A program made the position numbers and the translations under genes. A model generated the notes under the pieces. It saw nothing but the letters and a program-made list of their open reading frames with translations. It did no database searches and was not told the origin of the DNA. From Euryhalocaulis sp050486445 (GTDB lineage Bacteria > Pseudomonadota > Alphaproteobacteria > Caulobacterales > Maricaulaceae): a DNA stretch of 64,000 nucleotides. The stretch is taken from assembly GCA_050486445.1 (NCBI GenBank), contig JBJHDH010000016.1, positions 4,978 through 68,977 on the forward strand, in the 5' to 3' direction. Below are positions 44,058 to 53,019 of the stretch, one piece after another (the first letter of the stretch is position 1; every line of letters starts with the position of its first letter).

Positions 44058-46340
44058 CTACCCCGCCTCCGCGAGGTCGTAGGCGGCGATGGCGGCCAGC
44101 GTCACGATTTCCGACACCGGCGCGCCCAGCCGGCAAATCTGCACCGGCTTCTCGAAGCCGATCAGGATGGGGCCGATCACATTCGCTCCCCCCGCGGTCT
44201 TCAGCAGGCGCGTGGAGATCGAGGCCGAATGCACCGCCGGCATGACCAGCACATTGGCCTCCTCGGTCAGGCGTGAAAATGGATAGATGTCCAGATGGGC
44301 GGGATCCAGCGCCACGTCCGGCGACATCTCGCCTTCATATTCAAAGTCCGCGCCCCGTGAATCCAGGATGGATACGGCCTCCTGCATTTTCTCGGCGCGC
44401 TCGCCCACCGGATTGCCGAAATTGGAAAACGACATGAAAGCCACATGCGGCCGCAGGCCAAGCCGGCGCGCGGCGCTGGCCGCGCCGACCGCGATGTCGG
44501 CCAGCACCTCGGCGTCCGGGAACTCGTTCACCGAAACATCGCCGACCACCAGCGTGCGTCCCTTCGATACGCAGACGGCGATGCCGATAATGCGCCGCCC
44601 CGGCGCCGGGTCCAGCACCATCGCGACATCCTGCATCGCCACGTCGGAATGGCGCGTATATCCCGTCACCATGCCGTCCGCGACACCGCACGCGACCATG
44701 CAGGCGGAAAACACGTTGCGGTCGGTGTTCACCAGACGCTGCGCGTCGCGCCGCAGATAGCCTTTCCGTTGAAGCCGCCCATAAAGAAAGTCGACAAATT
44801 CGGCGTTGCGGTCGGAAAGCCGCGCGTTCCAGATTTCCAGCGTGTCGTCCGGCAGGCCGAGCGCACGCATATTCTCGCGGGCGATCTCATCACGCGCGAC
44901 CAGCAGCGCTTTGCCAAGACCCGACGCCTGAAACTGGAATGCGGCGCGGATCACCGCCGGCTCCTCGCCCTCGGCGAAAACGATGGTGCGCTGATTGGCC
45001 CGCGCCCCCGCATTGATGCGCTGCTGCACCGCCGCAGTCGGGTCCAGCCGCCGCGCCAGATGGCGCACATACCCGTCCTCGTCTTCCAGCGGGCGGCGCG
45101 CCACGCCGCTCTCCACCGCCGCGCGCGCGACATAAGGCGGCGCCCAGGTAATCAGGCGCGGATCGAACGGCGTCGGGATCAGATAGCGCGGCCCGTATTG
45201 CAGACGCTCGCCGCGATAGGCGGCGGCCACCTCGTCGGGCACGTCCTGCCGCGCCAGCTCGGCCAGCGCATGGGCGGCGGCCAGCTTCATTTCCTCATTG
45301 ATCGTGCGCGCCCGCACATCCAGCGCGCCGCGAAAAATATAGGGAAAGCCCAGAACATTATTGACCTGGTTGGGATAGTCGGATCGTCCCGTGGCGACGA
45401 TGGCGTCCGAACGCACGGCGGCTACCGCTTCCGGTGTGATTTCCGGGACCGGATTGGCCAAGGCGAAGATAATTGGCTTCTTGGCCATGGATTTCACCAT
45501 GTCCGGCGTCACCACGCCGCCGGCGGAAAGCCCGATCAGGCAATCGGCGCCGGCTACCGCCTCGTCCAGATCACGCATTTTCGTGTCGATGGCGTGCGCG
45601 GCCAGCATGGGATGCAGGTCGTTGCGGCCGCGATGCACCACCCCGCCTTTGTCCACCACGATCACGTTTTCCGGCTTCACGCCCAGGCTCTCGATCAGCG
45701 CCAGCACTGAAAGTCCCGCGGCGCCGCCGCCGACAAGACATACTTTCAGGCCGGACATGCGCCGCCCCGTGATGTCGCAGGCGTTTATGAGCGCCGCCGA
45801 CACGATGATCGCCGTACCGTGCTGGTCGTCATGGAAGACCGGGATGTCGAGCGCCGCGCGCAGGCGCTTCTCGATCTCGAAACATTCCGGCGCCGCGATA
45901 TCTTCCAGATTGATCCCGCCGAACGTGTCGCCAAACCCGGCGACACACTCCACAAACTGGTCCGGGTCGCGGTAATTCACCTCGATATCGACGGAATCGA
46001 TATCGGCGAACCGCTTGAACAGGACAGATTTGCCCTCCATCACCGGCTTGGCCGCGGCCGGGCCGAGATTGCCGAGGCCCAGGATCGCCGTGCCATTGGT
46101 GACCACCGCCACCATGTTTCCCTTGGACGTGTAGTCATAGACAGCCGCCGGATCCTCAGCGATCGCCTTCACCGGCGCAGCGACGCCGGGCGAATAGGCC
46201 AGCGCCAGATCGCGCTGGGTCGCCATCGGCTTGGTCGGCGCCACGGCCAGTTTTCCGGGCGTGGGGGCGCGATGGAAATCCAGCGCCTCCTGATCGGTCA
46301 GGGGCAGAGGCGTGGAGCGGGGGCTTTCAAGATCGGGCAT
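44058..46340 (-). CDS. maeB: NADP-dependent malic enzyme with phosphotransacetylase-like domain
   Basis: A 760-residue two-domain protein of the large MaeB type. Residues 1 to about 430 form malic enzyme (YSPGVAAPVKAI, NGTAILGLGNLGP, FHDDQHGTAI and the nucleotide-binding VCLVGGGAAGLSVL). Residues about 440-760 form a phosphate acetyltransferase-like domain (TIVFAEGEEPAVIRAAF ... MVTGYTRHS ... PILIGFEKPV), which in studied homologues is regulatory rather than catalytic. It decarboxylates malate to pyruvate with NADPH formation. It is monocistronic. It is divergent from the PQQ dehydrogenase across 196 bases that contain GGATAGGGC and its perfect complement at 46418 and 46466. Confidence 0.93.
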   Translation of the reverse strand: MPDLESPRSTPLPLTDQEALDFHRAPTPGKLAVAPTKPMATQRDLALAYSPGVAAPVKAIAEDPAAVYDYTSKGNMVAVVTNGTAILGLGNLGPAAAKPVMEGKSVLFKRFADIDSVDIEVNYRDPDQFVECVAGFGDTFGGINLEDIAAPECFEIEKRLRAALDIPVFHDDQHGTAIIVSAALINACDITGRRMSGLKVCLVGGGAAGLSVLALIESLGVKPENVIVVDKGGVVHRGRNDLHPMLAAHAIDTKMRDLDEAVAGADCLIGLSAGGVVTPDMVKSMAKKPIIFALANPVPEITPEAVAAVRSDAIVATGRSDYPNQVNNVLGFPYIFRGALDVRARTINEEMKLAAAHALAELARQDVPDEVAAAYRGERLQYGPRYLIPTPFDPRLITWAPPYVARAAVESGVARRPLEDEDGYVRHLARRLDPTAAVQQRINAGARANQRTIVFAEGEEPAVIRAAFQFQASGLGKALLVARDEIARENMRALGLPDDTLEIWNARLSDRNAEFVDFLYGRLQRKGYLRRDAQRLVNTDRNVFSACMVACGVADGMVTGYTRHSDVAMQDVAMVLDPAPGRRIIGIAVCVSKGRTLVVGDVSVNEFPDAEVLADIAVGAASAARRLGLRPHVAFMSFSNFGNPVGERAEKMQEAVSILDSRGADFEYEGEMSPDVALDPAHLDIYPFSRLTEEANVLVMPAVHSASISTRLLKTAGGANVIGPILIGFEKPVQICRLGAPVSEIVTLAAIAAYDLAEAG

Positions 46341-46536
46341 CGGCTTTTCGGGCTGGAATCGGCGGATTCCTCTTTTATGCCGCCGCCGCGCCTACCGCCA
46401 ATCGCCGGGGTGCGCCGGGATAGGGCCACCCCGGCTTCACAACCCCATTGGCAGGCGCGCCGGGCGCCCTATCCTGCGCACAACGATGCGCGGCGGGGCG
46501 GGGGCCGGCCGCGCCAGACCGTATGGGGAGGAATCG

Positions 46537-48597
46537 ATGAAACCCACAGGGATCGTTCCGGCCGTTGCTCTGGCCGGCATTCTGGCGCTGGCCGTTCAGG
46601 GCTGCTCCGCGCCGGCGCAGGACGCGGATTGGTCCAAACGCGGCGGCGGCGCGAACGAGACCTATTTCTCCGCGCTGGACCAGATCAATGTGGACACGGT
46701 CGGCGATCTCGCCCCCGCCTGGTATTTTGAATACGACACCCAGCGCGGCCAGCAGGGCGAACCCATTGTCGTGGACGGCGTGATGTATGTTTCCACCGCC
46801 TGGTCCAAAGTCTATGCGCTGAACGCCGCCACCGGCGAACAGGTCTGGAAATTCGATCCTGAGGTGCCCGGCGCATGGGGGCCGCGCGGCTGCTGCGACG
46901 TGGTGAATCGCGGCGTCGCGGTGGAAGACGGCCGGGTGTTCATCGCCACCTATGACGCCCGGCTGATCGCGCTCGACGCCGCCACCGGCGCCGTGCTGTG
47001 GCAGGCCGACACCGTCACCGACCGCGGCATGGATTACACCAGCACCGGCGCGCCGCGCGTCGCCGGGGGCGTTGTGGTGATCGGCAATGCGGGGGCGGAG
47101 CGCGGCGTGCGCGGCTATGTCACCGCCTATCATGTGGCGACGGGCGAGCAGGCCTGGCGCTTCTTCCTGGTGCCGGGCGAGCCGGGCGTTCCCGACGGCG
47201 AGGTCTCCGACACCGTGCTGGAAGAGATGGCCCGCCCCACCTGGTTTGGCGACGCATACTGGACGCTGGGCGGCGGCGGCACGGCCTGGGACTCCATCGT
47301 CTATGACGAAGAGCTGAACCAGCTCTATATCGGCACCGGCAATGGCGGTCCGCACAGCCGCTATCTGCGCTCCGCCGGTCAGGGCGACAATCTCTTCCTC
47401 TCCGCCATCCTCGCGCTCGACCCCGCCACCGGAGACTATCTCTGGCACTATCAGCAGACGCCGGGCGATAGCTGGGACTACACCGCGACCCAGCCGATGA
47501 TGCTCACCGATCTGGAAATCGGGGGCCAGACGCGGAAAGTCATCCTGCACGCGCCGAAAAACGGCTTCTTCTATGTCGTCGACCGCACAACCGGCGTTCC
47601 CGTCTCCGCCGAGCCTTACGCCGAGGACATTCGCTGGGCCACGGGCATCGACCCCGAAACATGGCGGCCCATCGAGGCGGAGGAAGCGCATTATACCGGA
47701 ATCCGCTTCCTTGGCAGCCCGCATCTGGGCGGCGCCCATAACTGGCAGCCGATGGCGTTCAGCCCGCAAACCGGCCTCGTCTATATCCCGACGGTCCGCA
47801 ATTATTTCTGGTTCGGCCCGGTGGGCGGCAATCTGGAAAGCGGCGCCGGCCTCGCCAATCAGCCCGCCATCCCGGAGACCGACGCCTATCTTCTGGCGTT
47901 CGATCCGGTGGCGGGCGAAGAGGTCTGGCGCGTCGACGCCACGGGCTGGATCGACGATTCCGGCGGCGGCGGCGCGCTGGCCACGGCCGGCGGGCTGGTG
48001 TTTCAGGGCCGCGGCGACGTCACCGGCGAAATGCTGGCCATCCATGCCGAAACCGGCGAGGTGCTGTGGCGCCACGAGACGCCCAACGCGGTGATGGCCG
48101 CGCCGGTCACCTATATGATCGGCGGCGAGCAATATATCGCCGTCACCAGCGGCGGCGGCGGCGGCGGCATGCCGATCATGGCCTCCAACAATCCGCCGCG
48201 GGAGCAGCAGCCCGGCCGCATGATCGTGTTCAAGCTGGGCGGAACGGCCACCCTGCCCCCGGCCCCGCCGCTGGCCGGGCCTGCGACCGACCCGGACGAG
48301 GAATTCGATCCGGCGCGCATCGCCCAGGGCGCGGGCCTCTATGCGAACTGCATGATGTGCCACGGCGTCAACGGCCGGCAGAGCAATATCATCACCGATC
48401 TGCGCCGCTCGCCGCTGGTGGCCAGCGCCGAGGCGTGGCGGGCCGTGGTGCATGACGGCGCCCTGCTTGACGCGCTCGGGATGCCCAGCTTCGCCGGCCA
48501 GCTCACACCGGATCAGATCGAGTCGATCCGCCACTTCATGGGTTCGGAATCGCAGCGTCTCGCCGAAAACCAGCGCACGGGCGTGCCAGAGCGGTAA
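46537..48597 (+). CDS. PQQ-dependent quinohemoprotein alcohol dehydrogenase-like protein
   Basis: A 686-residue exported enzyme. The ATG has GGGGAGG upstream. The signal peptide ends near Cys23 (VQGC), a possible but atypical lipobox. The eight-bladed PQQ propeller has the vicinal cysteine pair Cys119-Cys120 (GCCDVVNRGVA), tryptophan-docking repeats (ATGEVLWRHETP) and the GDSWDY catalytic segment. A C-terminal cytochrome c domain has the haem motif CMMCH (Cys605, Cys608, His609). It would oxidise alcohols or aldehydes in the periplasm and pass electrons through haem. The substrate is not evident, and no PQQ synthesis genes are in the window. Confidence 0.88.
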   Translation: MKPTGIVPAVALAGILALAVQGCSAPAQDADWSKRGGGANETYFSALDQINVDTVGDLAPAWYFEYDTQRGQQGEPIVVDGVMYVSTAWSKVYALNAATGEQVWKFDPEVPGAWGPRGCCDVVNRGVAVEDGRVFIATYDARLIALDAATGAVLWQADTVTDRGMDYTSTGAPRVAGGVVVIGNAGAERGVRGYVTAYHVATGEQAWRFFLVPGEPGVPDGEVSDTVLEEMARPTWFGDAYWTLGGGGTAWDSIVYDEELNQLYIGTGNGGPHSRYLRSAGQGDNLFLSAILALDPATGDYLWHYQQTPGDSWDYTATQPMMLTDLEIGGQTRKVILHAPKNGFFYVVDRTTGVPVSAEPYAEDIRWATGIDPETWRPIEAEEAHYTGIRFLGSPHLGGAHNWQPMAFSPQTGLVYIPTVRNYFWFGPVGGNLESGAGLANQPAIPETDAYLLAFDPVAGEEVWRVDATGWIDDSGGGGALATAGGLVFQGRGDVTGEMLAIHAETGEVLWRHETPNAVMAAPVTYMIGGEQYIAVTSGGGGGGMPIMASNNPPREQQPGRMIVFKLGGTATLPPAPPLAGPATDPDEEFDPARIAQGAGLYANCMMCHGVNGRQSNIITDLRRSPLVASAEAWRAVVHDGALLDALGMPSFAGQLTPDQIESIRHFMGSESQRLAENQRTGVPER

Positions 48598-48631
48598 GGC
48601 TACTTCGGCGAACCCATGTTGGAGCCGCCCC

Positions 48632-49984
48632 ATGCATCTGATTATGAATGGCGTGAATGGGCGGTATCTGCGCGACATCCTGGAGCAAGCAGAAGGCGTC
48701 ACTGAACGGGTAGATGCCGCCGTTGCTTACACGACTGACGGAGATCTGCTTTTCGAGTGGTGTTGGCAGCGAAATATTCCGCTTCGCTATTGGGCCCGCT
48801 TCGATGAGTCCGTTCCGGTCAGCATTCCTGTCCTAGAAAAATTCTTGCGGAGAAATTCCGGCCGATTTTCCTGCCGCTTTATTCGATGTTTCCACACCAA
48901 GGTCATCTGGTGGAGAGGATTCGGCGCCTACATCGGGTCGGCAAACCTGACTCAACCCGCTTGGTGGAATAATTTTGAAGCCGGAATTTTCTTGACTGAA
49001 AACGAGCTGGAAAGCTCGGAACATGGTTCAGAGCTGGAATCCCTTTTTGAAGACATCAATCGCCGCTCGTCGCCGCTCAACGACGAGCTGTTCGCGTTGA
49101 TGCAGGCTCGAAGTCAGCAAATTCAACGCCAGAAGACCCAAGACGCCGATGCGCGCCAGTTTTCTGGCACAGATTTGGTGACGCCATGGGAGGGCCTCGG
49201 CTATCAATCCCGCGCAACGGCGGAGCAGCGGAAACGAACTGAATTTATCGACGAATGGAACAGCACCCTTCAGATTATGAGAGGCATAGCCGAACTGGCT
49301 TCACGCGAGGATTACCGTCCATCTTGGGTGTATTCCGACGCACCACTCGGCGTTCAGGCAGACCAATTTCTTCACGCCCACTATTACCAAAACACGTTTG
49401 ATGGCCGACGCGCGAACTACGAGACGCATTTTGAAGAGAACAAAAGCGACCCCGACAAAGCCGCCGAAAACGCGATGCGCTGGTGGGCGGCGCTTCCAGA
49501 AGCACCCAACAGTGAGGACCGCACGCTCAACGAGTGGGCGCCATTCCTGAGAAAATCTTTGGCGCCTGAACGGATTATGGACCTGAGCGCGGATGATTTC
49601 GTGGAGGTTCTGAGCCGGATATATGCTGTGCGAGAATACGCTCGCCGCGTATCCAACAAAATAATCGGCCTGCCCTCCACACGTGACTATTCGATAGACG
49701 AAAAAGTCACGGCGCTGGCTCAACATATCTATGCAAACCCGTCTCGTGGCGGCCCCACGCCATTGGAAACAATCAATTTCGTCCTTTACGGCGGCACACC
49801 CGATCATGTGGCGGATCGTCTTTGGAGTTCCCTCCGAGACCCGAGACTAACGATTGAAAATTTTGGCATAAGCGCCTTGGGTGAAATTGTCGGGTGGGCC
49901 CTGCCGGATCGCTTTCCTCCACGAAATGGTCGCACCAGTAAGGCTCTTCGATCCCTAGGCTATGACGTGAAGATTCACGTTTAG
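48632..49984 (+). CDS. Phospholipase D-like domain protein of atypical composition
   Basis: A 450-residue protein whose ATG has GGAG seven bases upstream; a second ATG at 48644 is possible. The N-terminal 120 residues carry one PLD-like half-motif: His88-x-Lys90 (FHTKVIWW) and GSAN at 102-105, then Glu116. The usual Asp of HxK(x)4D is replaced by Arg95. The remaining 330 residues are mostly alpha-helical and unrecognised. Base composition is visibly more A/T-rich than in the flanking genes, which suggests horizontal acquisition. Single-motif PLD proteins often dimerise and act as nucleases in restriction or repair settings; that role here is speculative. It is convergent with lpdA, 33 bases from stop to stop. 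Confidence 0.75.
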   Translation: MHLIMNGVNGRYLRDILEQAEGVTERVDAAVAYTTDGDLLFEWCWQRNIPLRYWARFDESVPVSIPVLEKFLRRNSGRFSCRFIRCFHTKVIWWRGFGAYIGSANLTQPAWWNNFEAGIFLTENELESSEHGSELESLFEDINRRSSPLNDELFALMQARSQQIQRQKTQDADARQFSGTDLVTPWEGLGYQSRATAEQRKRTEFIDEWNSTLQIMRGIAELASREDYRPSWVYSDAPLGVQADQFLHAHYYQNTFDGRRANYETHFEENKSDPDKAAENAMRWWAALPEAPNSEDRTLNEWAPFLRKSLAPERIMDLSADDFVEVLSRIYAVREYARRVSNKIIGLPSTRDYSIDEKVTALAQHIYANPSRGGPTPLETINFVLYGGTPDHVADRLWSSLRDPRLTIENFGISALGEIVGWALPDRFPPRNGRTSKALRSLGYDVKIHV

Positions 49985-50017
49985 CCCGCGCTACGCGCAG
50001 GGGAGGATGAAGCAGCA

Positions 50018-51427
50018 TCAAATGTGCATCACGCGGCCATAGGCATCGAGCACGGACTCGTGCATCGACTCGCTGATCGTCGGGTGCGGGAAGATGGCTT
50101 CCATCAGCTCCGCCTCGGTTGTCTCCAGCGTCTTGCCGATGACGAAGCCCTGGATCATCTCGGTCACTTCGGCGCCGATCATGTGCGCGCCCAGAAGCTC
50201 GCCGGTCTTCTTGTCGAACACCGTTTTGACCAGCCCTTCCGGCTCGCCGAGCGCGATGGCCTTGCCGTTGCCGATAAAGGGGAAGCGGCCGACACGCACC
50301 TCGTATCCCGCCTCCTTCGCCTTCGCCTCGGTCAGGCCCACGCTCGCCACCTGCGGCCAGCAATAGGTGCAGCCGGGAATGTTTTCCGTCTTCATCGGAT
50401 GCGGTTTCAGCCCGGCGATCTTCTCGACGCAGATCACCCCCTCATGGCTCGCCTTGTGCGCCAGCCAGGGCGGACCGGCGATGTCGCCAATGGCGTAGAG
50501 GCCTGGCACATTCGTCGCGCCATAGCCGTCAATCACCACATGACCGCGCTCGGTCTTCACGCCCAGCGTCTCCAGCCCCAGCCCCTCGATATTGCCGGTG
50601 ATGCCGATGGCGACGATCAGCTTCTCGGTCTCGATGGTCTGGCTCTTGCCGTCTTTGGTCTTGACCGTGGATTTCACCCCGGCGGCGGTCTTTTGCACCT
50701 TCTCGACCTGCGCCCCGGTCAGGATTTTCATCCCCTGCTTCTCGAACCGCTTCTGCGCGTGCTTCGAGATTTCCTCGTCCTCCACGGGCAGCACGCGGTC
50801 CATCATCTCCACCACCGTCACCTCGCTGCCCAGCGTGCGGTAGAAGCTGGCGAACTCGATGCCGATGGCGCCACTGCCGATCACCAACAGCGATTTGGGC
50901 AGAGCGTCCGGAACCAGCGCCTCGCGATAGGTCCAGATGGATTTGCCGTCCGGCTCCAGCCCCGCCTGCGGAATCGTGCGCGCGCGCGCGCCGGTGGCCA
51001 GGATCACGTTTTTGGCGGTCAGCGTGCGTTCGCCGCCCTCGCCCTTCACGATCACTTTCGGCGCCGGGCTGGCTTTTTCCAGCCGCGCCGCGCCCATCAC
51101 CACCTCGATCTTGTTCTTCTTCATCAAGCCGGCGACGCCTTTGGAGAGCTGTCCCGCCACGCCGCGCGAGCGTTTCACCACCGCGCCCATGTCAAAGCCT
51201 TTGGCGTCGACCTTCAGGCCGAACTGCTCGGCCTCTTTCGCCAGATGAAAAATCTCGGAGGTGCGCAACAGCGCCTTGGTCGGGATACAGCCCCAGTTGA
51301 GACAGATGCCGCCCAGCGCCTCGCGCTCGACAATGGCGGTCTTGAGGCCGAGCTGGCTGGCGCGGATGGCGGCGACATAGCCGCCCGGCCCGGAGCCGAT
51401 GACGATAAGGTCGAAATCCGTGGCCAT
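50018..51427 (-). CDS. lpdA: Dihydrolipoyl dehydrogenase (E3 of pyruvate dehydrogenase)
   Basis: A 469-residue flavoprotein. It has the FAD motif GSGPGGYVAAIRASQLG, the redox disulfide Cys42/Cys47 in GGICLNWGCIPTKALL, the NAD motif GSGAIGIEFASFYRTLG, and the C-terminal His-Glu pair in HPTISESMHE. It reoxidises the dihydrolipoamide of the E2 subunit with NAD. It is the last gene of the pdhABC-lpdA set but is separated from pdhC by 249 bases that contain a palindromic repeat element. GAAGGAAA precedes the ATG. Confidence 0.95.
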   Translation of the reverse strand: MATDFDLIVIGSGPGGYVAAIRASQLGLKTAIVEREALGGICLNWGCIPTKALLRTSEIFHLAKEAEQFGLKVDAKGFDMGAVVKRSRGVAGQLSKGVAGLMKKNKIEVVMGAARLEKASPAPKVIVKGEGGERTLTAKNVILATGARARTIPQAGLEPDGKSIWTYREALVPDALPKSLLVIGSGAIGIEFASFYRTLGSEVTVVEMMDRVLPVEDEEISKHAQKRFEKQGMKILTGAQVEKVQKTAAGVKSTVKTKDGKSQTIETEKLIVAIGITGNIEGLGLETLGVKTERGHVVIDGYGATNVPGLYAIGDIAGPPWLAHKASHEGVICVEKIAGLKPHPMKTENIPGCTYCWPQVASVGLTEAKAKEAGYEVRVGRFPFIGNGKAIALGEPEGLVKTVFDKKTGELLGAHMIGAEVTEMIQGFVIGKTLETTEAELMEAIFPHPTISESMHESVLDAYGRVMHI

Positions 51428-51477
51428 GCGACTTTCCTTCTCTGAACATCCTCACATGCGCGACGAGCGCGGCGCGT

Positions 51478-51596
51478 CCCCCTTCCCCCTTGAAGGGGGA
51501 AGGGCCGGGGATGGGGGTGGTGTCTTACGCGAATGCTCGCTGGCGCCCAGCGGATCACCCCCACCCTACACCCTCCCCCCTCGAGGGGGAGGGAAC
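51478..51596. repeat. Two-armed palindromic repeat element, copy D
   Basis: The left arm CCTTCCCCCTTGAAGGGGGA continues into GGGGATGGGGGTGGTG. The right arm is its inverted relative, CACCCCCACCC followed by CCTCCCCCCTCGAGGGGGAG. It has the same unit layout as copy A. It lies 80 bases after the pdhC stop, between pdhC and lpdA, so it may set the relative level of lpdA. Confidence 0.8.
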
Positions 51597-51676
51597 CCCG
51601 ACAGCGCCAAACGCACTTTGTCCTTCCACAGGATAAAACCGCCTGGATGGACGGCTTCCTGGAGACACGGCACCCC

Positions 51677-53014
51677 CTAGATCAGCATCGTGCCCGGCGC
51701 TTCCACATAGTCGCGGAACACGGCAAGCCAGCGCGCGCCGGTCGCGCCGTCCACCACGCGGTGATCGCAGGTCAGCGTCACGCTCATCACATTGGCGATG
51801 ACGAGCTGGCCCTTGCGCGCCACCGGGCGTTCCTCGCCCGCGCCCACGCTCAAAATCATGCCCTGTGGCGGATTGATGATGGAGGCGAAATTCTTGATCC
51901 CGAACATGCCGAGATTGGAGAGGCTGAACGTGCCGCCCTGAAACTCTTCCGGCTTCAGCTTGCGGTCGCGCGCGCGGGCCGCGAGGTCTTTCATCTCCGC
52001 CGAGATCGCGGCCAGACCCTTCTTGTCCGCGTCGCGGACAATGGGGGTGATCAGCCCGCCCTCGATGGCCACGGCCACGGAAACATCCGCGTGGCTGTGC
52101 ACCGCGATCATGCCTTCGTCGGTCCAGCTCGCATTGGCGTCCGGCACGCGGATCAGCGCCAGCCCCGCCGCCTTGATAAGCAGATCATTGACGCTGACCT
52201 TCACGCCCTCGGGCGCGCGCTCGTTGATCTGCTTGCGCATGGACAGCAGCGCGTCGATCTCTAGATCGACGGTCAGCGGGAAATGCGGAATGTCGCGGAA
52301 CGACTCGGTCAGGCGCCTGGCCGCGACTTTCCGGACGCCGTCCGCCGGTTTCAGCGTGTAGCGGTCGGCCGTGATGCCGAATTTCGCCAATGGGCCACTT
52401 CCAATAACCGGGGCGCCAGTGACCGCCATGCCCTTCTGCGCGGCGGGCCCGGGGGCGCCTTTTCCAGCCCCCTCGACGTCCGCTTTCACCACCCGGCCGC
52501 CGGGGCCAGAGCCGCGCAGCGAGGCAAGATCGACTCCCGCATCCGCCGCCAGCCGCCGCGCCAGTGGCGAGGCCTTGATCCGGTCTCCGCCAGCGCCTTT
52601 TGGAGCCTCGCCCTTCGAGACGGGCGCTTTGTCGCCCTCCTCAGGGTGAGGGGTTTGAGGACGCGAAGAACGCCCCTCATCCTGAGGAGCCGGCGAAGCC
52701 GGCGTCTCGAAGGACGAGGGGCTTTTTTTCACTTCCGCCTTCGGCGCAGCGTCGAGCGCGCTCTTGTCCTCGCCCTCTTCCAGCAGCAGCGCGATGGGCG
52801 TGTTCACTTTCACGCCCTCGGTTCCCTCCTGGATCAGAATGCGGCCGAGCACGCCTTCCTCGACGGCCTCGACCTCCATCGTCGCCTTGTCGGTCTCGAT
52901 CTCGGCGATCACGTCGCCGGCCTTGATGGCGTCGCCCTCTTTCTTGAGCCATTTGGCGAGGCTGCCCTCCTCCATCGTCGGCGACAGCGCGGGCATGGTG
53001 ATCTGGATGGGCAT
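51677..53014 (-). CDS. pdhC: Dihydrolipoyllysine acetyltransferase (E2 of pyruvate dehydrogenase)
   Basis: A 445-residue E2 protein. The lipoyl domain (1-80) has the modified Lys43 in IETDKATMEV. A linker (about 85-145) follows, then the peripheral-subunit-binding domain (about 147-182, IKASPLARRLAADAGVDLASL) and the catalytic domain with the active-site His in CDHRVVDGA. It transfers the acetyl group from E1 to CoA. It starts five bases after the pdhB stop. The linker is odd: its residues about 98-126 are encoded by a copy of a palindromic repeat found elsewhere between genes, inserted without breaking the frame. Confidence 0.95.
   Translation of the reverse strand: MPIQITMPALSPTMEEGSLAKWLKKEGDAIKAGDVIAEIETDKATMEVEAVEEGVLGRILIQEGTEGVKVNTPIALLLEEGEDKSALDAAPKAEVKKSPSSFETPASPAPQDEGRSSRPQTPHPEEGDKAPVSKGEAPKGAGGDRIKASPLARRLAADAGVDLASLRGSGPGGRVVKADVEGAGKGAPGPAAQKGMAVTGAPVIGSGPLAKFGITADRYTLKPADGVRKVAARRLTESFRDIPHFPLTVDLEIDALLSMRKQINERAPEGVKVSVNDLLIKAAGLALIRVPDANASWTDEGMIAVHSHADVSVAVAIEGGLITPIVRDADKKGLAAISAEMKDLAARARDRKLKPEEFQGGTFSLSNLGMFGIKNFASIINPPQGMILSVGAGEERPVARKGQLVIANVMSVTLTCDHRVVDGATGARWLAVFRDYVEAPGTMLI
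52637..52721. repeat. Palindromic repeat inserted in frame within the pdhC linker
   Basis: The arms CTCCTCAGGGTGAGGGG (52637-52653) and CCCCTCATCCTGAGGAG (52673-52689) are complementary with one mismatch. They are followed by CCGGC-GAA-GCCGG and GTCTCGAAGGACGAGG. The CTCATCCTGAGGAGC ... GTCTCGAAGGACGA core is the same as at 58571-58624. It encodes residues about 98-126 of PdhC. Confidence 0.85.
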
Positions 53015-53019
53015 GGCGC

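Noticed and set aside
48452..48631. N-terminal extension of the PLD-like protein
   Set aside because: It overlaps the PQQ dehydrogenase coding end; the ATG at 48632 has a good ribosome-binding site and the composition changes there.
46375..48702. Long minus-strand open frame of over 770 codons opposite the PQQ dehydrogenase
   Set aside because: The plus strand has clear PQQ and haem motifs; the opposite frame is rich in Arg, Gly, Ala and His without recognisable domains.
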